From: Tetraselmis striata
Lineage: Eukaryota; Chlorophyta; Chlorodendrophyceae; Chlorodendrales; Chlorodendraceae
Direction: 5' to 3'
DNA length: 64,000 nt
Assembly (NCBI GenBank): GCA_006384855.1
Contig: VCJN01002289.1
Location: 124,001 to 188,000, forward strand
Below are positions 1 to 11,635 of this stretch, one piece after another. Numbering within the stretch: the first letter of the stretch is position 1; every line of letters begins with the position of its first letter. The translations under genes were made by a program, and so were the position numbers. The notes under the pieces are model-generated. The model was not told where the DNA came from, ran no database searches, and was given only the letters and a program-made list of their open reading frames with translations.

Positions 1-381
1 ACTGGATGCAGTGCACCCCGAACGACCAGGTAGAAAAGCACCGCGAATGATAGAAGAAGTGTGAACGAAACCACATCGAAACCATAGCGAAGATTCTTTT
101 TAATGTAGGTGGCATCCAGGCCCAATTGCAGCAGGATTATAACAGGATAGAAGTGAGTATGCGGTTCGCGGGGCCAAAGAAAACTAAACTGTTTTGCAAA
201 GTTGCGTCGGAATATTTGTGCTTTATTCGTGGGGTATTCTACTTCATTTCAAAGTATTATTAGTTTTCTCCTCCCGGGGGGGGGGGGGGGGGGGGATCAA
301 AAACTGTTATTTGTCCGAAGACTGTTTGTGTTTGAACGGTATGGGTGCGCCGGCGCCGATACGTATCCACCCTGACAGAGC
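1..381. other. 3' flank of the LamG-like membrane protein gene, with a dispersed repeat
   Basis: No coding exon is seen. About 160-357 is a copy of a dispersed repeat that recurs at 6508-6714, about 55985-56130 and (truncated) 59697-59760. It holds an internal poly-G run of about 20 at 278-295. The last coding base of the neighbouring minus-strand gene is at 382. Confidence 0.6.
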
Positions 382-3300
382 TCATCGGAGTTTTTGGTTG
401 CCCCGAGGAACTCGTGGCGGCCGTACCATTTCCGCCAGGCGGCTGCCTGCCTTGAGGCGCTCGTTGAGCGAGATGGACTTCGTGAGCTGGCGGTCGCCAA
501 AGCCGGCCTGCGAGGAGGGCGAGTCGGCGCCCTGACACAAGGGGAGGCCGGCAGCGCGGCGGCGTCAGCGGAGGCGGCTGCGGGCGGGGGCGTGCATGCA
601 GGGCGGGGTGCGCCCCGGGCTGGCGGCTGCGGGCAAGCAGGGCAAGCAGGGGCCCGGGGGGGGGGGGGGGGGGGGGAGGGGGCGCACCGCCGTGTCGTTG
701 CGCAGCAGGTGTGTGGGCGTGTCGGCCGACTGCTGCCGGTTGAGGTTCGAGCCGAGGCGCAGCGGCGTGAAGCCGGTGCCGGAGTTGTCGTACGTGTCTG
801 CCGCAACCAGGCGACGCCGGTCAGTCAGTCGGACGCGTGGGCGGGGGCGCGATGAGAGGGCGTGGCCGAGTCAGAGGGGGGGGGGTCAAAGTCATGCGAC
901 GCTGAAACAGGTCGGGCGGTCCGTTGGCCATCCGGGGCGCTCACCGGGCGAGATGTCCAGGTCGCTGTCGCGGCTCTTGGTGCGGCGGCGCCTCCACAGG
1001 CCGGCAGTGCGGCCGCCCGCGGCGCGGCGCCTCCAGCAGCACCACCCGAGCAGCGCGCACTGCAGCAGCAGCAGGCCACCCACCACCGCGCCGCTGATGA
1101 TGAGCCACTGCGTCATCTCGTCTGCTCAGTGGTAGAGTAGGGAGGGGCACACGCGGCAGCGGGCGCTCAGCTCATCAGCGCCGACCACTGCTCACAATTT
1201 GTAAGATGCTTTACTTTAAATAGAAAAAGCAGTATCATTATGTAATTCTTGCATTTGTTTGCTGTAAGATAAGATCGAACAAATTAACAGTAGTAACAAT
1301 ATCATTATAATTCCTAATCGTATTAATGCCAAACCCCGGCCCAACCAGCCCAGGCACCCCGCCTTCTGTAAATCCTTACTATGTAAGGCGAATTCTTATT
1401 ACTAAAGTTAATGATGGTAAAAAGCATCGTAGAAAAGGAATTTAGTAGCAGCAACATCACTATATAATTGTAATATTCATTTCTCTTGTATTTTGCTTTA
1501 TCATTAAATGATGTTATCAAAACAAAGCGATAGCGGTATCAGGAATCGTTATGATTAACAATCTCTCATCTTGAAGATTGATACGATGAAAGGTACGAAT
1601 GAAAACGAGGTCCTGCATCTCAAAGATTTAAATATAGTGAAGTATGCGAGGTAACACTATCGAATACACTTATGTCAATATTTCATGCATGTCAGCACGT
1701 ACGCACAACCCTCTCGCCACGGGGCGCGGTACCCACCTGAGCTCATGTTGAGGGGGCCCTTGCTGGGCGCTGAGCGCGCGCGCACGATGCGGAACGAGCC
1801 GGGCACGACGTCCAGGCCGCCGCCGCGCAGCTCGTCGTACAGCGCGCCGTCGTTGGCTGCGGCCTTCAGGCGGCTGCTCACCAGCGACACCTCCGCGTCG
1901 TCGGCGCCGATCAGCCGCACTGTCACGACGTACGCCTCGTCTGACGAGACGGTGGGGGCGGAGGAGAGGGGGGGGGGGGGGGCTCCGGTGTCAGCGGCTG
2001 GCAGCTCACAGAAGCAGATTGCTGCGCGGAGAACAAGAGCAAAGCGGTCCCATAAAGATGGTATACATATTTAAATAGTAATATATACGACTGATATATT
2101 ATAATATTAGTGTATTTGGAGATACTTATCTCGCCAGATAGCCCTACATAGCCCTAAATATGGCGTTACCCATAACAGCTAAAGCAAACTAGTCGTCACT
2201 TATATCTCTACTGCTGGTAAGGTCATTGTCACCAAAAAGTAGACGACAAATTTATAAGCATGAATGTCATGGTGTTTGTTGGGTGCAAACGCGATCCTTT
2301 TGGGCCAGTTAGGAGCGGAGGAGGGTCACCTTGCTGCAGCAGCCGGCGGCCCACAGGCGCCGCGCCGGGGTCGTCGCCCGCGCGCCGCTCGTCCACCACG
2401 TACATCGTGCCCTCCGGCAGCAGCGTGACCGCCCGCAGCGCCGCCTTGAGCGCGGCGGCCTGGCTGGGCGCGAGCCCGCCGCTGGGGACGGCTGCCAACT
2501 GCAGCGCCGCCTCCAGGAAGGGGCCGCAGGGCGGGCACGCCGGGCCGCCGCAGTCGAAGGCCTCCTCCGCGCCGTTCTGCTCGTCGTCCAGGCAGGTGCC
2601 GGGGCCGGCCGCAGGCCGGAAGTGCGGCGGCAGCGGAGGGGGCGGCGGGCTGGGGGGACTTGGCGGGTGGGGCGGGGGGCTGGGCGGCGGGCTGGGCGGC
2701 GGCGGCGGCGAGGGGATGAGCGAGCACGTGTCCACGGAGAAGAGCTCCTTCACCTTGTATCCGCTGGGGCACTCCTCCACGCACGTGTCTGCGCGGGCGG
2801 GGCGGACGAGGGCTCGGCTAAGCAACGGCCAGTTTGCGGGGAAGGTGACAGCTGCCCCACACGGACTAAACTCGAAACGACCGAGCTCAGGGCGGCCGCA
2901 CTGCCGCAACCCACAGGGAGCACAGCGACAGCGCCAAGGTTGCACATGTGGACAGGCAGGGGCATTGGGAATGGCGGCGGAAGGGGGAAAGGGGGGAGGG
3001 CGGGGGTTCACCTCCATCCAGGATGGGCACACCGGGCGCGCACTTGGAGCAGGTGCCGGCCCAGGCGGCGCCGCAGCTGTCGCCGCAGTCCGAGGGCGGC
3101 GCGCAGCGCGAGCAGAGCGGCGGGCAAAAGTGTGCGTGCGGGCGCACCCAGGTGGGGCCTGATGGGCGGCGGCGGCAGGCAGCGGCGACTTGGAGTTAGA
3201 AAGGTAGGCAGCGCATGCGGCACCGTCTTGTCCCACAACAAATGACCGATCATCCAAGCGAGATACGCGGGTCGGCGCGGTAGTAAGACACCGCCAAGAG

Positions 3301-6300
3301 CATGCCCTCCATCCCAGGAGTCGAATGTAGGCGGAACTATAGCGGAATAACAGCGATTGCCCTTATTATATGTTGCATGCAGTACGCCGGATTCGAAGCT
3401 TATAACAATCACAAAGGTTCTTATAGGCGCGCCGGCACCCGCAGGGCCTGAGCCATGCGTTACTTTATACAGGTATGACAATGCTCTGAAACCACATTGA
3501 AGAGTGTATCCCTCCATCCCTCACTACTCCATATTATAATGCCCATTTACAGCGTCAGGTGCATATGTGCGGGAGACTGCACATATGGAGGACATCTCCG
3601 AGAAAGGAGACTGTCGGATGTATGTATTGGAAATCGCTCATACTTCCGCGCTCAATTTCTGCGCTTAGCAACCACAACCCCCTTTGCGCCGCTACCATAG
3701 CACAGGACATGCGGGCGCCGGCAAATAAGAGCACTGCAAATAGAAACCTGCCCTGTCCGCCAGAGTTTGAACGTAGAGGAAACTAAAGCGGAATTATAGC
3801 GAATGTTATAATTCTATGGATATATTAGAAGACTTTAACAGGAATTCTATAGGTGCGTTTGCACCCACAGGTCATACAGAATTGGGGTGACGGGTCCACA
3901 CCGGCGCTGGCCGCCCAGGTGGCGGGACTGCCCCAGCCGCAGACCTCGCGCGCCGCAGCGCCCGAGCCCTCGTAAAAGGGCCACAGCGCCAGGCGGGCGC
4001 CGTCGCACTCCAGCGCGCGCCCCATGTCCGCGTCCAGCTCCTCCCTGTGTGCGTCAGCGAGGCAACTTCAGTAGATCACGGCCAAAAGGTTGGCGATGAA
4101 GCCATGTTGCGGCACGGGCAAAGCGGGGGTGAGGGTGTCGGGGGATGGCGGGCGTGCCTGGAGCGAGCGCCCTCCCACACACGCAGGTCCTCCAGCGTGC
4201 CGTGCCACGGCTGCGAGCCGTCCGGCGCCGCGCCCATGTGCCAGGTAGCGCGGCTGAGCGCGTCCAGGTCGGCGTAGAGCGATATGGAGCCCGAGGCCTG
4301 CGCGAGGTGGCCAGCAGGGGCAGCGGGGGAAGCGAGGGGGGGTGGGGGGGGGGGGGGGGGGCTTCAGGCCAGCTGCGCACGCTGAGCCGCGGGTACACCG
4401 GGTGCTCTCATGCAACTACCAGCTCAGAGGTACCTCGGCTATATCACGTTGGTGCTGGCGGGGCGACTACGCGACCACCCGGCGACGCGGCACCTCATCC
4501 CAACGCCCTATCGGGGGCGATCATACATACCCCTATGTACATTGCCAGCGACGTTGAGGCACAGGTACGGAAAGATAAAAGACCACACCTTTTACGGGTG
4601 CCAATGTGCCTATATAAGAACCCTCGAATCTGGCTCTAATCTGCCTCTAATCCGGCTCGCATGCAGCCTGAAATAACAACACTCGGATAAGTAACGATAT
4701 AGTTTCGTCTAGGTTTGACCTCTGGCTGGCAAAGCAGGCACGTATTCGCGGTGCTCTTATTGCCGAACCGGCGCCCGCACGTGCTCTGCTCTGCGGTGCA
4801 AAGTGAGTGCTTGTTCAGCGCAGCGGATACGCGCGGAAGTTTGAATGGTTTCCATTAGCATTACAGTCGCCCGTTTTGGCAATGCCCTCTATATGTGCGG
4901 TGTGCCGCATAAACAGCTGACGCTGTGAATGGACATAGCATATGGAGTAATAAGAGGTGGAGGGATACACCTCTTCAAAATGGTTTCGGAGCATTGCCAT
5001 GCCTGGATAGAGTAGCTCATAGCTCAGGCCCTATAGGGTGCCGATGCGCCTATACAAATCCTTATCATTATATGCCTCTCATCCAGCTCGCATGCAACCT
5101 ACAATCAGGACACTCACAACAGTAACTATGTGATTTCATCTATATTTGACCTCTGGCAGGCCGGGCAGGCTTTCGCTCGGCAATATTTTGGATTTTTTTT
5201 GGCCCCCAGGATGCGGTATGATCATTACCGCGTGAACACCCGCAATGGACCTCTGGATCAAGGGGCGGAATGATGGTACTGTGGCCGCATGTCGGACTGC
5301 CTCTGGATTATTGGCGTTTGAGCTATCTTTTATCCGCGAGACTGCACGAGGTGGGACGGCCGTGGTGGCATGCGGGGCGGCGACCCGCAGTAGTGCGGAG
5401 GGTGGCGTGGCGCACCTTGGCGCGGAAGGTCTCCGCGTCGTACACGATCAGCTCCAGCAGCAAAGGCGTGGCCATCAGCAGCCGACGGCCGCCGCTAGCG
5501 AACGGCGGGGAGCGGGGCGGCGAGGGCGGGGAGGGCGGCAGCGGTGGGGATGGCGGCGGGGAGGGCGGCGGGGGGCTGGGCGGCGGGGGGGAGGGGCGCG
5601 GGGGCGAGCGCGGCGGCGGCGGCGACAGGCAGTGCGCCGGCAGGCCAAACTGCGACAGCCGCCGGCCGCCGCTGGGCGCGTCGCCCGGCGGGGGGCAGGG
5701 CGCGAGGGGCGGGGCGGGGGGCGGGGGCGGAGAGGGCGGCAGGCTCGGGGGCTGCGGGGGGCTGGGGGGAGGCGGGCTGGCAGGGGAGGGCGGCGCGCCG
5801 GGAGACGGCGGCGCGCTGGGCGGGGGGCTCGGGGGCGGCGGGGACGCGGGGGCGGATGGGCTGGGGGGCGGGCTGGGGGGCGGGGGCGCGGGAGGGCCCG
5901 CTGGGCTAGGCGGCGACGGGGGCATGGCCGGGCTGGGCGGAGGCGCCGCGGGCGCTGGCGGGACTTGGTTGCCCGGGATCTGCTGCCCGCGAACAATAAA
6001 AATGTACGACCTGTCGAGAAGCGGCACAGCAGTGAGCAGCGGGCACACACACACACACACACACAGCAAGCCAGTGGGGCAAGGAGGGGGCAGCGCGGCG
6101 AGGGGTGCGGTATTGGCGGTCACCTGTTGGGCTGCAGCAGCGCCGAGGTGGTCACGCAGTGGCCGCCGAGGCAGAGCCGCGGGTACGTGCCGCCACCCTC
6201 CGCGGCGCCTGCGCCGTGCGCCCGCTGCAGGCCGAGCCACAGGCCGCCGTCGCCGCCGCCGCCGCCGGCCTCCCGCGTCGTCAGGAGCGCCGCGGAGGCA

Positions 6301-6815
6301 TGCCCGGCCTGCAGCGGCGCGACGTGCGCGGTCGCCTGCGCCAAAGCACAGCTTACCCCTTCAGCATCTCGGCCGGCCAATGCAACCATCAGCGGCCACA
6401 GCGATCGGTGAGTAGCCCAGGGAGCTGCTCGCTATGCGGCTTCATTATTCACCACGGATGAATAGGCAGTCCTTTCACAAAATGTACACGCACGCACCGT
6501 AGAATTAAATACGGTCCGCAGGGCCCAAAAATGACGAATTGTTTCGCAGCTTCAAGTCGGAATATTCGTGATGTATTCGTGCTTTATTCCGAATTATTTC
6601 GCTGTTTTAATAGTTCGTCCTCTTGGGCGCGGGGGGGGGGGGGGGGGGGGGGAGGGGGGGGTCAAAAACATTATTTATCCGCAGACCGTTTGTGTTTGTA
6701 CGGTATAGATACGTGCGTGCGTGTGCGTGTGTGTGTGCGTGTGCGTGTGCGTGTGCGTGTGTGTGTGTGTGTGCGTGTGAGTGAGTGCGTGTGCGTGTGA
6801 GTGAGTGCGTGCGTG

Positions 6816-6852
<37 letters not shown>

Positions 6853-8844
6853 CCACAGTCGGCAACATTTATCATAATTCAGTGATTTGCCGCTTCGATA
6901 GCACAAAAAGAAAACAGTGAAGCCCAGGTGTGCGAGGACGAGGCGAATGGTGGGCTGGCTCTGCTCACCTGCAGCGTGAAGCCAAGGTGCGCCGCCGCCG
7001 ACAGCACCACCGGCGCCTGCATGACGGGCACCGCGCCCGCAGCGGTGGCGCGCCCCGCGAAGGCCAGCGCGGTGCGGGCGGCGGGGTCGGTGTGCGTGGG
7101 GGTGTAGGGGCGCGCGGATGGCAGCGGCGCAGGCGGCGGCGGCGCGGGGGCGGCCGCGCCCACGGACACCGCGTTGATATGCATGCTGATGTTGAGCGCC
7201 GACAGGCTGGGCGACGCCGCCAGCGCGTCTTGCTCGGGCTGCCACGTCTCCGCCTCAGTGGCCTCGCTCAGGAAGGCTGTGACAAGGGGAACGCAGGGAC
7301 CGCGGTGGAGAGTCAGCCTAATCGTGGTTGCGTTCATATTTTGTACATCTGTTGTTCTTCAATATGTTTTAATCTACCATTTCAACCAAAACAACCTTTC
7401 CGTGCAAACAGTTCACATGGACAGGGGGCGGGGCGGCACCCTCCGCGGTGTTGTAGCTGACCGAGGTGACGTCCATTACAAGGTGCAGCGCGACCTCCGG
7501 GTCCTGCATCAGCTCCACCTCGTCCGCGGGCACCATCGCGGCGTCCAGCGCCAGCACCAGGCCGCCGCCGTCGATCGCCACTAGCGCGGGTGGCAGGAAG
7601 GCCAGCAGCGCGGCGGAGGAAGCCGACTGGATGCTGTGCGCGCCAACACGTGACACGGGCGACCGGTCGGTCGGCCTGTTGCGCCATGGCATCACAGCAG
7701 AGGCGGATGAGAAGAGGGGAAGGGGGGGGGGGGGGGGGGCACCTGAAATGGACGACTGCGGCCGAGCGGCCGTCAGCACTGCGCGGGATCTCCGCCCACT
7801 GGTCAATTTGGATCGTGGCATCATCCGGGAGTGCGGCCGCTGCGGACAAGGCGTTGGGCAGCGCCGCGAGGAACTTGTCCTGTGGGCATGGAAGGCAGCT
7901 GGATGTGAGCCGATGGATAAGACGCGCCCCTCTGTCACCCCCCCCCCCCCCCCCATTCCGCCCTTCTCCTTTTTACTCTTTGCCACGCCCTCTTGATGGC
8001 ACACATGTCAAGCTTTTCTCACCTTCATGGCAGGTGAAGCCTCGGCGCCATAGGCGAGCGTGAGGTGCACGAGGAAGGCGGCCGAGGCTCTTGCGGTCGG
8101 CCCCGCCAGCGTCGGCTCGTATGGCTTGAGTGCCGCGTTGGGGCAGGACAGCACGTTGGCAAAGCCGGCGCCGCGGCAGAAGTTGGAGCAGGAGAAGCCG
8201 TGGATGCAGGTGTCGGTGCCGGGCGCGGCGACCTCCATGCCGGAGGTGCAGCAGCAGAAGCAGTTGTTCGAGTCGGCCCGCGCCATGCTGCGGGGTGGCA
8301 CACCAGGGACCGGAGGATGTGCGGCGCAGTCAGTCGCGCAGTGCCTCAGCAGGTCCTCCGCCCGTCGACATGCAAGAATTACCAGCAAGGGACTCCCGGG
8401 CCAGGCGCATGTTGGCAAGGCACCCACCTGGCCGCCTCGCACTGCACACCGCCGCATGTGGCCAGAGCCTCCACGGACCTTCCCGCCTCGCGCTCCACGG
8501 CGTCTGACAGCAGCGCCTGCAGCTCGCTCTGCCACAAGGGCACAGCAGACGAGGCTCACCTTAGCGACAGACCCTCCCCCGCGCCCTTCAATGAGGTTGG
8601 GGAGGGGGGTTTAAAAGGCTCCATCCGCCCTCACCATCGCGACCTCCACCTGCTCCGCCTGCAGGTGGCCTATCTCGGCGTGCATGGACACGCGAGCCTT
8701 AAAGTCGGCGTCGCCGCCCCGTGCCGCCACAGCGGCGCCGCCCGCCACCAGTAGCAGAAAAATCAGCATCGGCGACAGCGCTGAAAGCGAGTTCCGGGTG
8801 GGCGCGACGGAGCGCCGCGGGCGAGGCACCACCGCCGTCGACAT
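382..8844 (-). CDS. Large single-pass surface protein with LamG-like, SEA-like, Cys-rich and Pro-rich domains (16 exons)
   Basis: Sixteen exons join with every phase consistent: 8844-8635, 8528-8428, 8287-8023, 7879-7743, 7633-7440, 7276-6969, 6335-6124, 6010-5416, 4297-4179, 4044-3902, 3158-3012, 2788-2330, 1940-1737, 1121-945, 797-688, 531-382; about 1,176 aa. Visible in order: RR-preceded hydrophobic segment (~26-41, signal peptide or anchor); Cys-rich stretch with CFCCC (~110-150); SEA-like alpha/beta region (~193-240); LamG/ConA-like jelly roll (~390-720) interrupted by a ~170-residue SPPP hinge with two GGRRL motifs; a second LamG-type start (LALWPFYEGSG); Cys-rich repeat (~765-830); SPPP linker; DCGGPACPPC motif; a second SEA-like region after GRRLLQQ; transmembrane helix (~1037-1060, WLIISGAVVGGLLLL) followed by WRRR and a ~115-residue cytoplasmic tail. 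Likely a cell-surface or matrix receptor; ligand unknown. The start is the Met nearest the hydrophobic segment; in-frame Mets at 8856 and 8919 are alternatives. Confidence 0.87.
3264..3443 (+). mobile_element. MITE-like repeat M1, copy 1
   Basis: Left end TACGCGGGTCGGCGCGG, right end GCGCGCCGGCACCCGCA, roughly inverted. The core shares TTGCATGCAG and a GGTTCTTATAGG-type segment with the other copies. It lies in the intron between 3158 and 3902 of the LamG-like gene. Confidence 0.7.
3709..3870 (+). mobile_element. MITE-like repeat M1, copy 2
   Basis: Ends ATGCGGGCGCCGGCAAATAA and AGGTGCGTTTGCACCCACAG are inverted and match the M1 termini. The core contains CTGCCCTGTCCGCCAGAG. Same intron as copy 1, under 300 bp away. 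Confidence 0.7.
4593..4779 (-). mobile_element. MITE-like repeat M1, copy 3
   Basis: Begins TACGGGTGCCAATGTGCC and ends CCGGCGCCCGCA. The core carries TAATCCGGCTCGCATGCAGC and TTTGACCTCTGGC, the reverse-strand form of the family. In the intron between 4297 and 5416 of the LamG-like gene. Confidence 0.75.
5034..5185 (-). mobile_element. MITE-like repeat M1, copy 4 (right end unclear)
   Basis: Begins TAGGGTGCCGATGCGCC. The core has CAGCTCGCATGCAACC and TTTGACCTCTGGCAGGC. The outer right terminus is not recognisable. Same intron as copy 3. Confidence 0.65.
6714..6852. repeat. (GT)n microsatellite with GC interruptions
   Basis: Alternating GT with interspersed GC and GA dinucleotides, within an intron (6336-6968) of the LamG-like gene, directly beside a dispersed repeat copy at 6508-6714. 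Confidence 0.9.
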
Positions 8845-9773
8845 CCTCGTCACCATCGTTCGCCGCCAGACGGAGCGCCGGCCTTCGCGCGGTCCCTGGG
8901 CGGCCAGGGACGGCAGCACAGCGACGTCAGCGGAAGCGCCGCAGTCGGCAAAACATGCCGCAAGGCGGACCCGTCGTAAATTGCAGCTTAGTCGACCGGG
9001 TGGTTGGGGGGAATGTCGTGAGCGACGCGGCCGGACGACAGCTTATCCCCGGGGATACTATCGGCCACTCCCACGACGACATCGTCGCGCTGGCCAGCAA
9101 CTATATTTACGGCCGCCGGCGATCGGAGGGTGGAGCGACGAGGGCGTGCCGGTGAAGCAGCCGCCACGCAATAGGGTGAAACGCGAGCAGCCGGCAGGCG
9201 CTCGGGGTAATCGGCGGCAACACGACCTACGACGGATAGGGCGCCCGGTTAAGGGCGCGCGGAGTAAGGCACCGAGCACTGGTGGTTGCTGTGAGTCCCG
9301 CAACGACATCCGCTCGCAAGCTTATGTGCGGTAAGTCCTATATGGAATTAAATGGCATCAAGGTATAGGTACCGCATGCATGTAGTTGGACTATTACTAG
9401 CCTGTCATTACAGGTAGGTAGTTGGCTCCGGGACGCGGGGCTTCTCAGCCGGATAGAGGGAAATCACCTACCTCCACGCGCGGCCCGGAGGCGGGCACGC
9501 GCCCGACGGAGAGGTCGCACAATACTGGAAACCGTATTCCTTCCTGTCGGAGCGCAGACACGGGATGTATGATTTGCGTGCCGCTGGCTGGAGCGAGGTT
9601 GGCTGGTGAGTGCTTGTTAAGCAGGCTGGAGGTGGCGAGGCTGACGGCAGCAGTGTTCGTCTCGGCGGCCGTGCGGCCTTTGCTACGCGCTCCCGCGCCG
9701 GGCCGCATCGTTCGATGGGACGCGGCCCAAAGCGCACCTGACCAAAATCTATCAGTAGTATACTGCCCTTTGA
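8845..9773. other. Upstream region of the LamG-like gene, no supported gene
   Basis: GC-rich sequence that should hold the promoter of the minus-strand LamG-like gene. An open plus-strand frame of 66 codons starts at about 8955, but it has no recognisable domain and lies opposite the likely 5' leader, so I do not call it a gene. 9330-9773 shows no recognisable feature. Confidence 0.4.
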
Positions 9774-9862
9774 TTACATGAGCTATCCCGATATCGCCTT
9801 CTGCTGCTAGCTCATGTAATAATTACATGAGCTATCGCCTTCTGCTGCTGGCTCATGTAATT
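9774..9862. repeat. Two tandem short hairpins ending in TTACATGAGCTA
   Basis: Two consecutive units each begin ATTACATGAGCTA and end in its inverted form, with loops containing ATCGCCTTCTGCTGC. The same terminus occurs on the larger repeats at 10249-10470 and 12388-12674. These look like solo or internally deleted ends of one transposon family. Confidence 0.6.
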
Positions 9863-9960
9863 ATTACATGAGCTAGACGCAACATTCAAGAAATCCACAC
9901 AGAAATCCAGAAGGAAATCCAGAAGGAAATCCAGCTACGGGCCAACAGAGGCGGGAACCG
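9863..9960 (+). repeat. Direct repeat, copy 1 of 2 (partner at 12688-12776)
   Basis: Starts ATTACATGAGCTAGACGCAA and ends GGCGGGAACCG. It contains a short tandem GAAATCCAGAAG unit with one more repeat than the partner copy. The two copies face the same way 2.8 kb apart. Confidence 0.7.
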
Positions 9961-10248
9961 CCATGGTAGCCTCCGACCAGGCACCGCCACCAGCCAGCCG
10001 CCGCTCCACGCAGTAGGGACGCTCTCCCCAGCACACAATCCCGGGCCACTCCAATAGCGGCACTAGTATACTGTCCTTTGTTACTGCATTTTTGTAATTC
10101 TATTCTCACCAGTAGCTGCTAGTTTACCATGTAGCACGCGAGGACCTTTCAGATTGCCTCTTGCTTTCTTCGTGGTCAATCCGTTCAGGCACTTCGAAAC
10201 TTTGTCGCCGGCCAACCTGCTGAGTTCCGCCGTCACCTGTCGCGCACA

Positions 10249-10470
10249 CGGCGGGGGCTGTTGCAGCGGGTCTCGGCTTGCGTGCATGGTACCCTGGGCG
10301 GCATTCTCTCTGCCGGTGTGCAGATGGCCAAGTCTGATGCGTGTGCTCGTGCCCACTCTGCGTCTTCTCATGTTACTGCTTCCACCCCGCAGTCGATGTA
10401 GAGGACCTTTCTGATTGCCTTTTATTTTGGTGATTTCCGATGTCGCCTTCTGCTGCTAGCTCATGTAATT
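10249..10470 (+). mobile_element. Short repeat R1, copy 1
   Basis: About 220 bp from CTGTTGCAGCGGGTCTCGG to CTGCTGCTAGCTCATGTAAT. Very similar to 49504-49693 (+) and to 12388-12674 (inverted). No coding capacity is recognised; probably a non-autonomous element. The GAGGACCTTTC motif near its end also occurs just upstream at about 10139. Confidence 0.6.
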
Positions 10471-10776
10471 AATTATATTTATGGGTAGCATGCTGGTACT
10501 GTATATCACACAATATGCTTCGCCCGACGGACTCTACCCCTTGTATATAGCTGATAGGCTACCGGTATTTTTTGTTTTGGGGGTATTAGTTAATCGGAAG
10601 AACTGTTAATTAATGTTACCGGTAATTTGCTGCTAAGTAAGAGTTTCGGGGGTGCAGGGCGCCTGGAGCAGCAGCAAGCAGAGGGCAGCGGCGGACAACC
10701 GCCTAGCTGTCGTCACACAGTGTTTCGATCGCCGCCTTCCGTACCGCTGAGAGGCTTCAGAAAGTACACAACACAT

Positions 10777-11277
10777 GCATGTCGCAACATCGCGAGCAGG
10801 CGACCATCGCGACTTTTCACGCGATGAGTCGGCGTCTTGGCGCGGTGGCCTGCGAATATGTTCCATGGCTGGAAAAGAACCCCGGATGTGAGCTCTCTGG
10901 CACTCAGAAGGCAATCATGAAGTGTCAAGCGGCGGAATGCCCTCTTCTGTGGTGGACCAACTACATCAACTGCTCCACTCATTTCACTGAAGGAAATTGC
11001 TCTCCGTGTGCTCTCTTGCTTGCCCTGTGGCAGGAGCGCAATCATAGACTACATTCATTAAGTGGCCACCAAAGGCCGTGCTTCTCTTAAGCATGCCAAT
11101 GTTGTCAAGCTTTTGTTCTACTATGTCAATCTGCGCCTACTTGAGAATTACGATCATGATGTGTTGAACATGGTCGGGGATGCTCTGGTAGATGCCATTG
11201 AGGCTGATGACAACCTCGCGGAGCAAGGCGCAGCACCCCCAGCACCCCCAGCCGATGACGCCATTGCTCTTACCTAG
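10777..11277 (+). pseudogene. hAT-family transposase C-terminal (dimerisation) remnant
   Basis: Two overlapping frames together resemble the C-terminal dimerisation region of hAT transposases. The first has a CPLLWW motif (the family's P-L-x-WW) followed by a segment ending near LWQERNHRL. A shifted frame then carries VATKGRASL and VKLLFYYVNLRLLENY, comparable to the family's kR-x-L...NLRLL block, and ends in an acidic/Pro tail and a stop at 11275-11277. One frame change near 11040-11062 separates the halves. No DDE core is seen upstream, so this is a truncated copy. Assigned from motif order only. Confidence 0.5.
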
Positions 11278-11635
11278 AGTAATGTTGGGATGCTGCCTAT
11301 CTAGAACTTAGATTATTTCTTGACTATTAAATTACAGTAATTTATTCCTATCAGCTAGAAATAATAACCCCGTGTAACCGAACCCATCATATAAGTACAG
11401 ATATCATACAGGCGGAATGGGTATCATACAAAGACGATGAATACTGATCGTTCAGCCAGGTTTAGCAGCGCAATTGACCAGCATGCATATTATGCAGCAG
11501 CGTATATAAACATGGTATTCAGACAACGTGTATATAGCTCGCATACAGGTACAGCAGCCAGCAGCTGTACATCACCGCCCGCCAAGATTTATTGGTACTG
11601 GTACTCGTAACAGAGTCACTACAATATGCAGTATT

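Noticed and set aside
2260-3245. Long plus-strand frames rich in Gly/Ala/Arg opposite the LamG-like gene
   Set aside because: They are antisense shadows of SPPP- and Ala-coding exons on the minus strand; the same holds at 5245-6411 and 61839-62750.
8955-9155. Small plus-strand gene divergent from the LamG-like gene
   Set aside because: 66-codon frame without recognised domain or exon partners; may be the 5' leader of the opposite gene.
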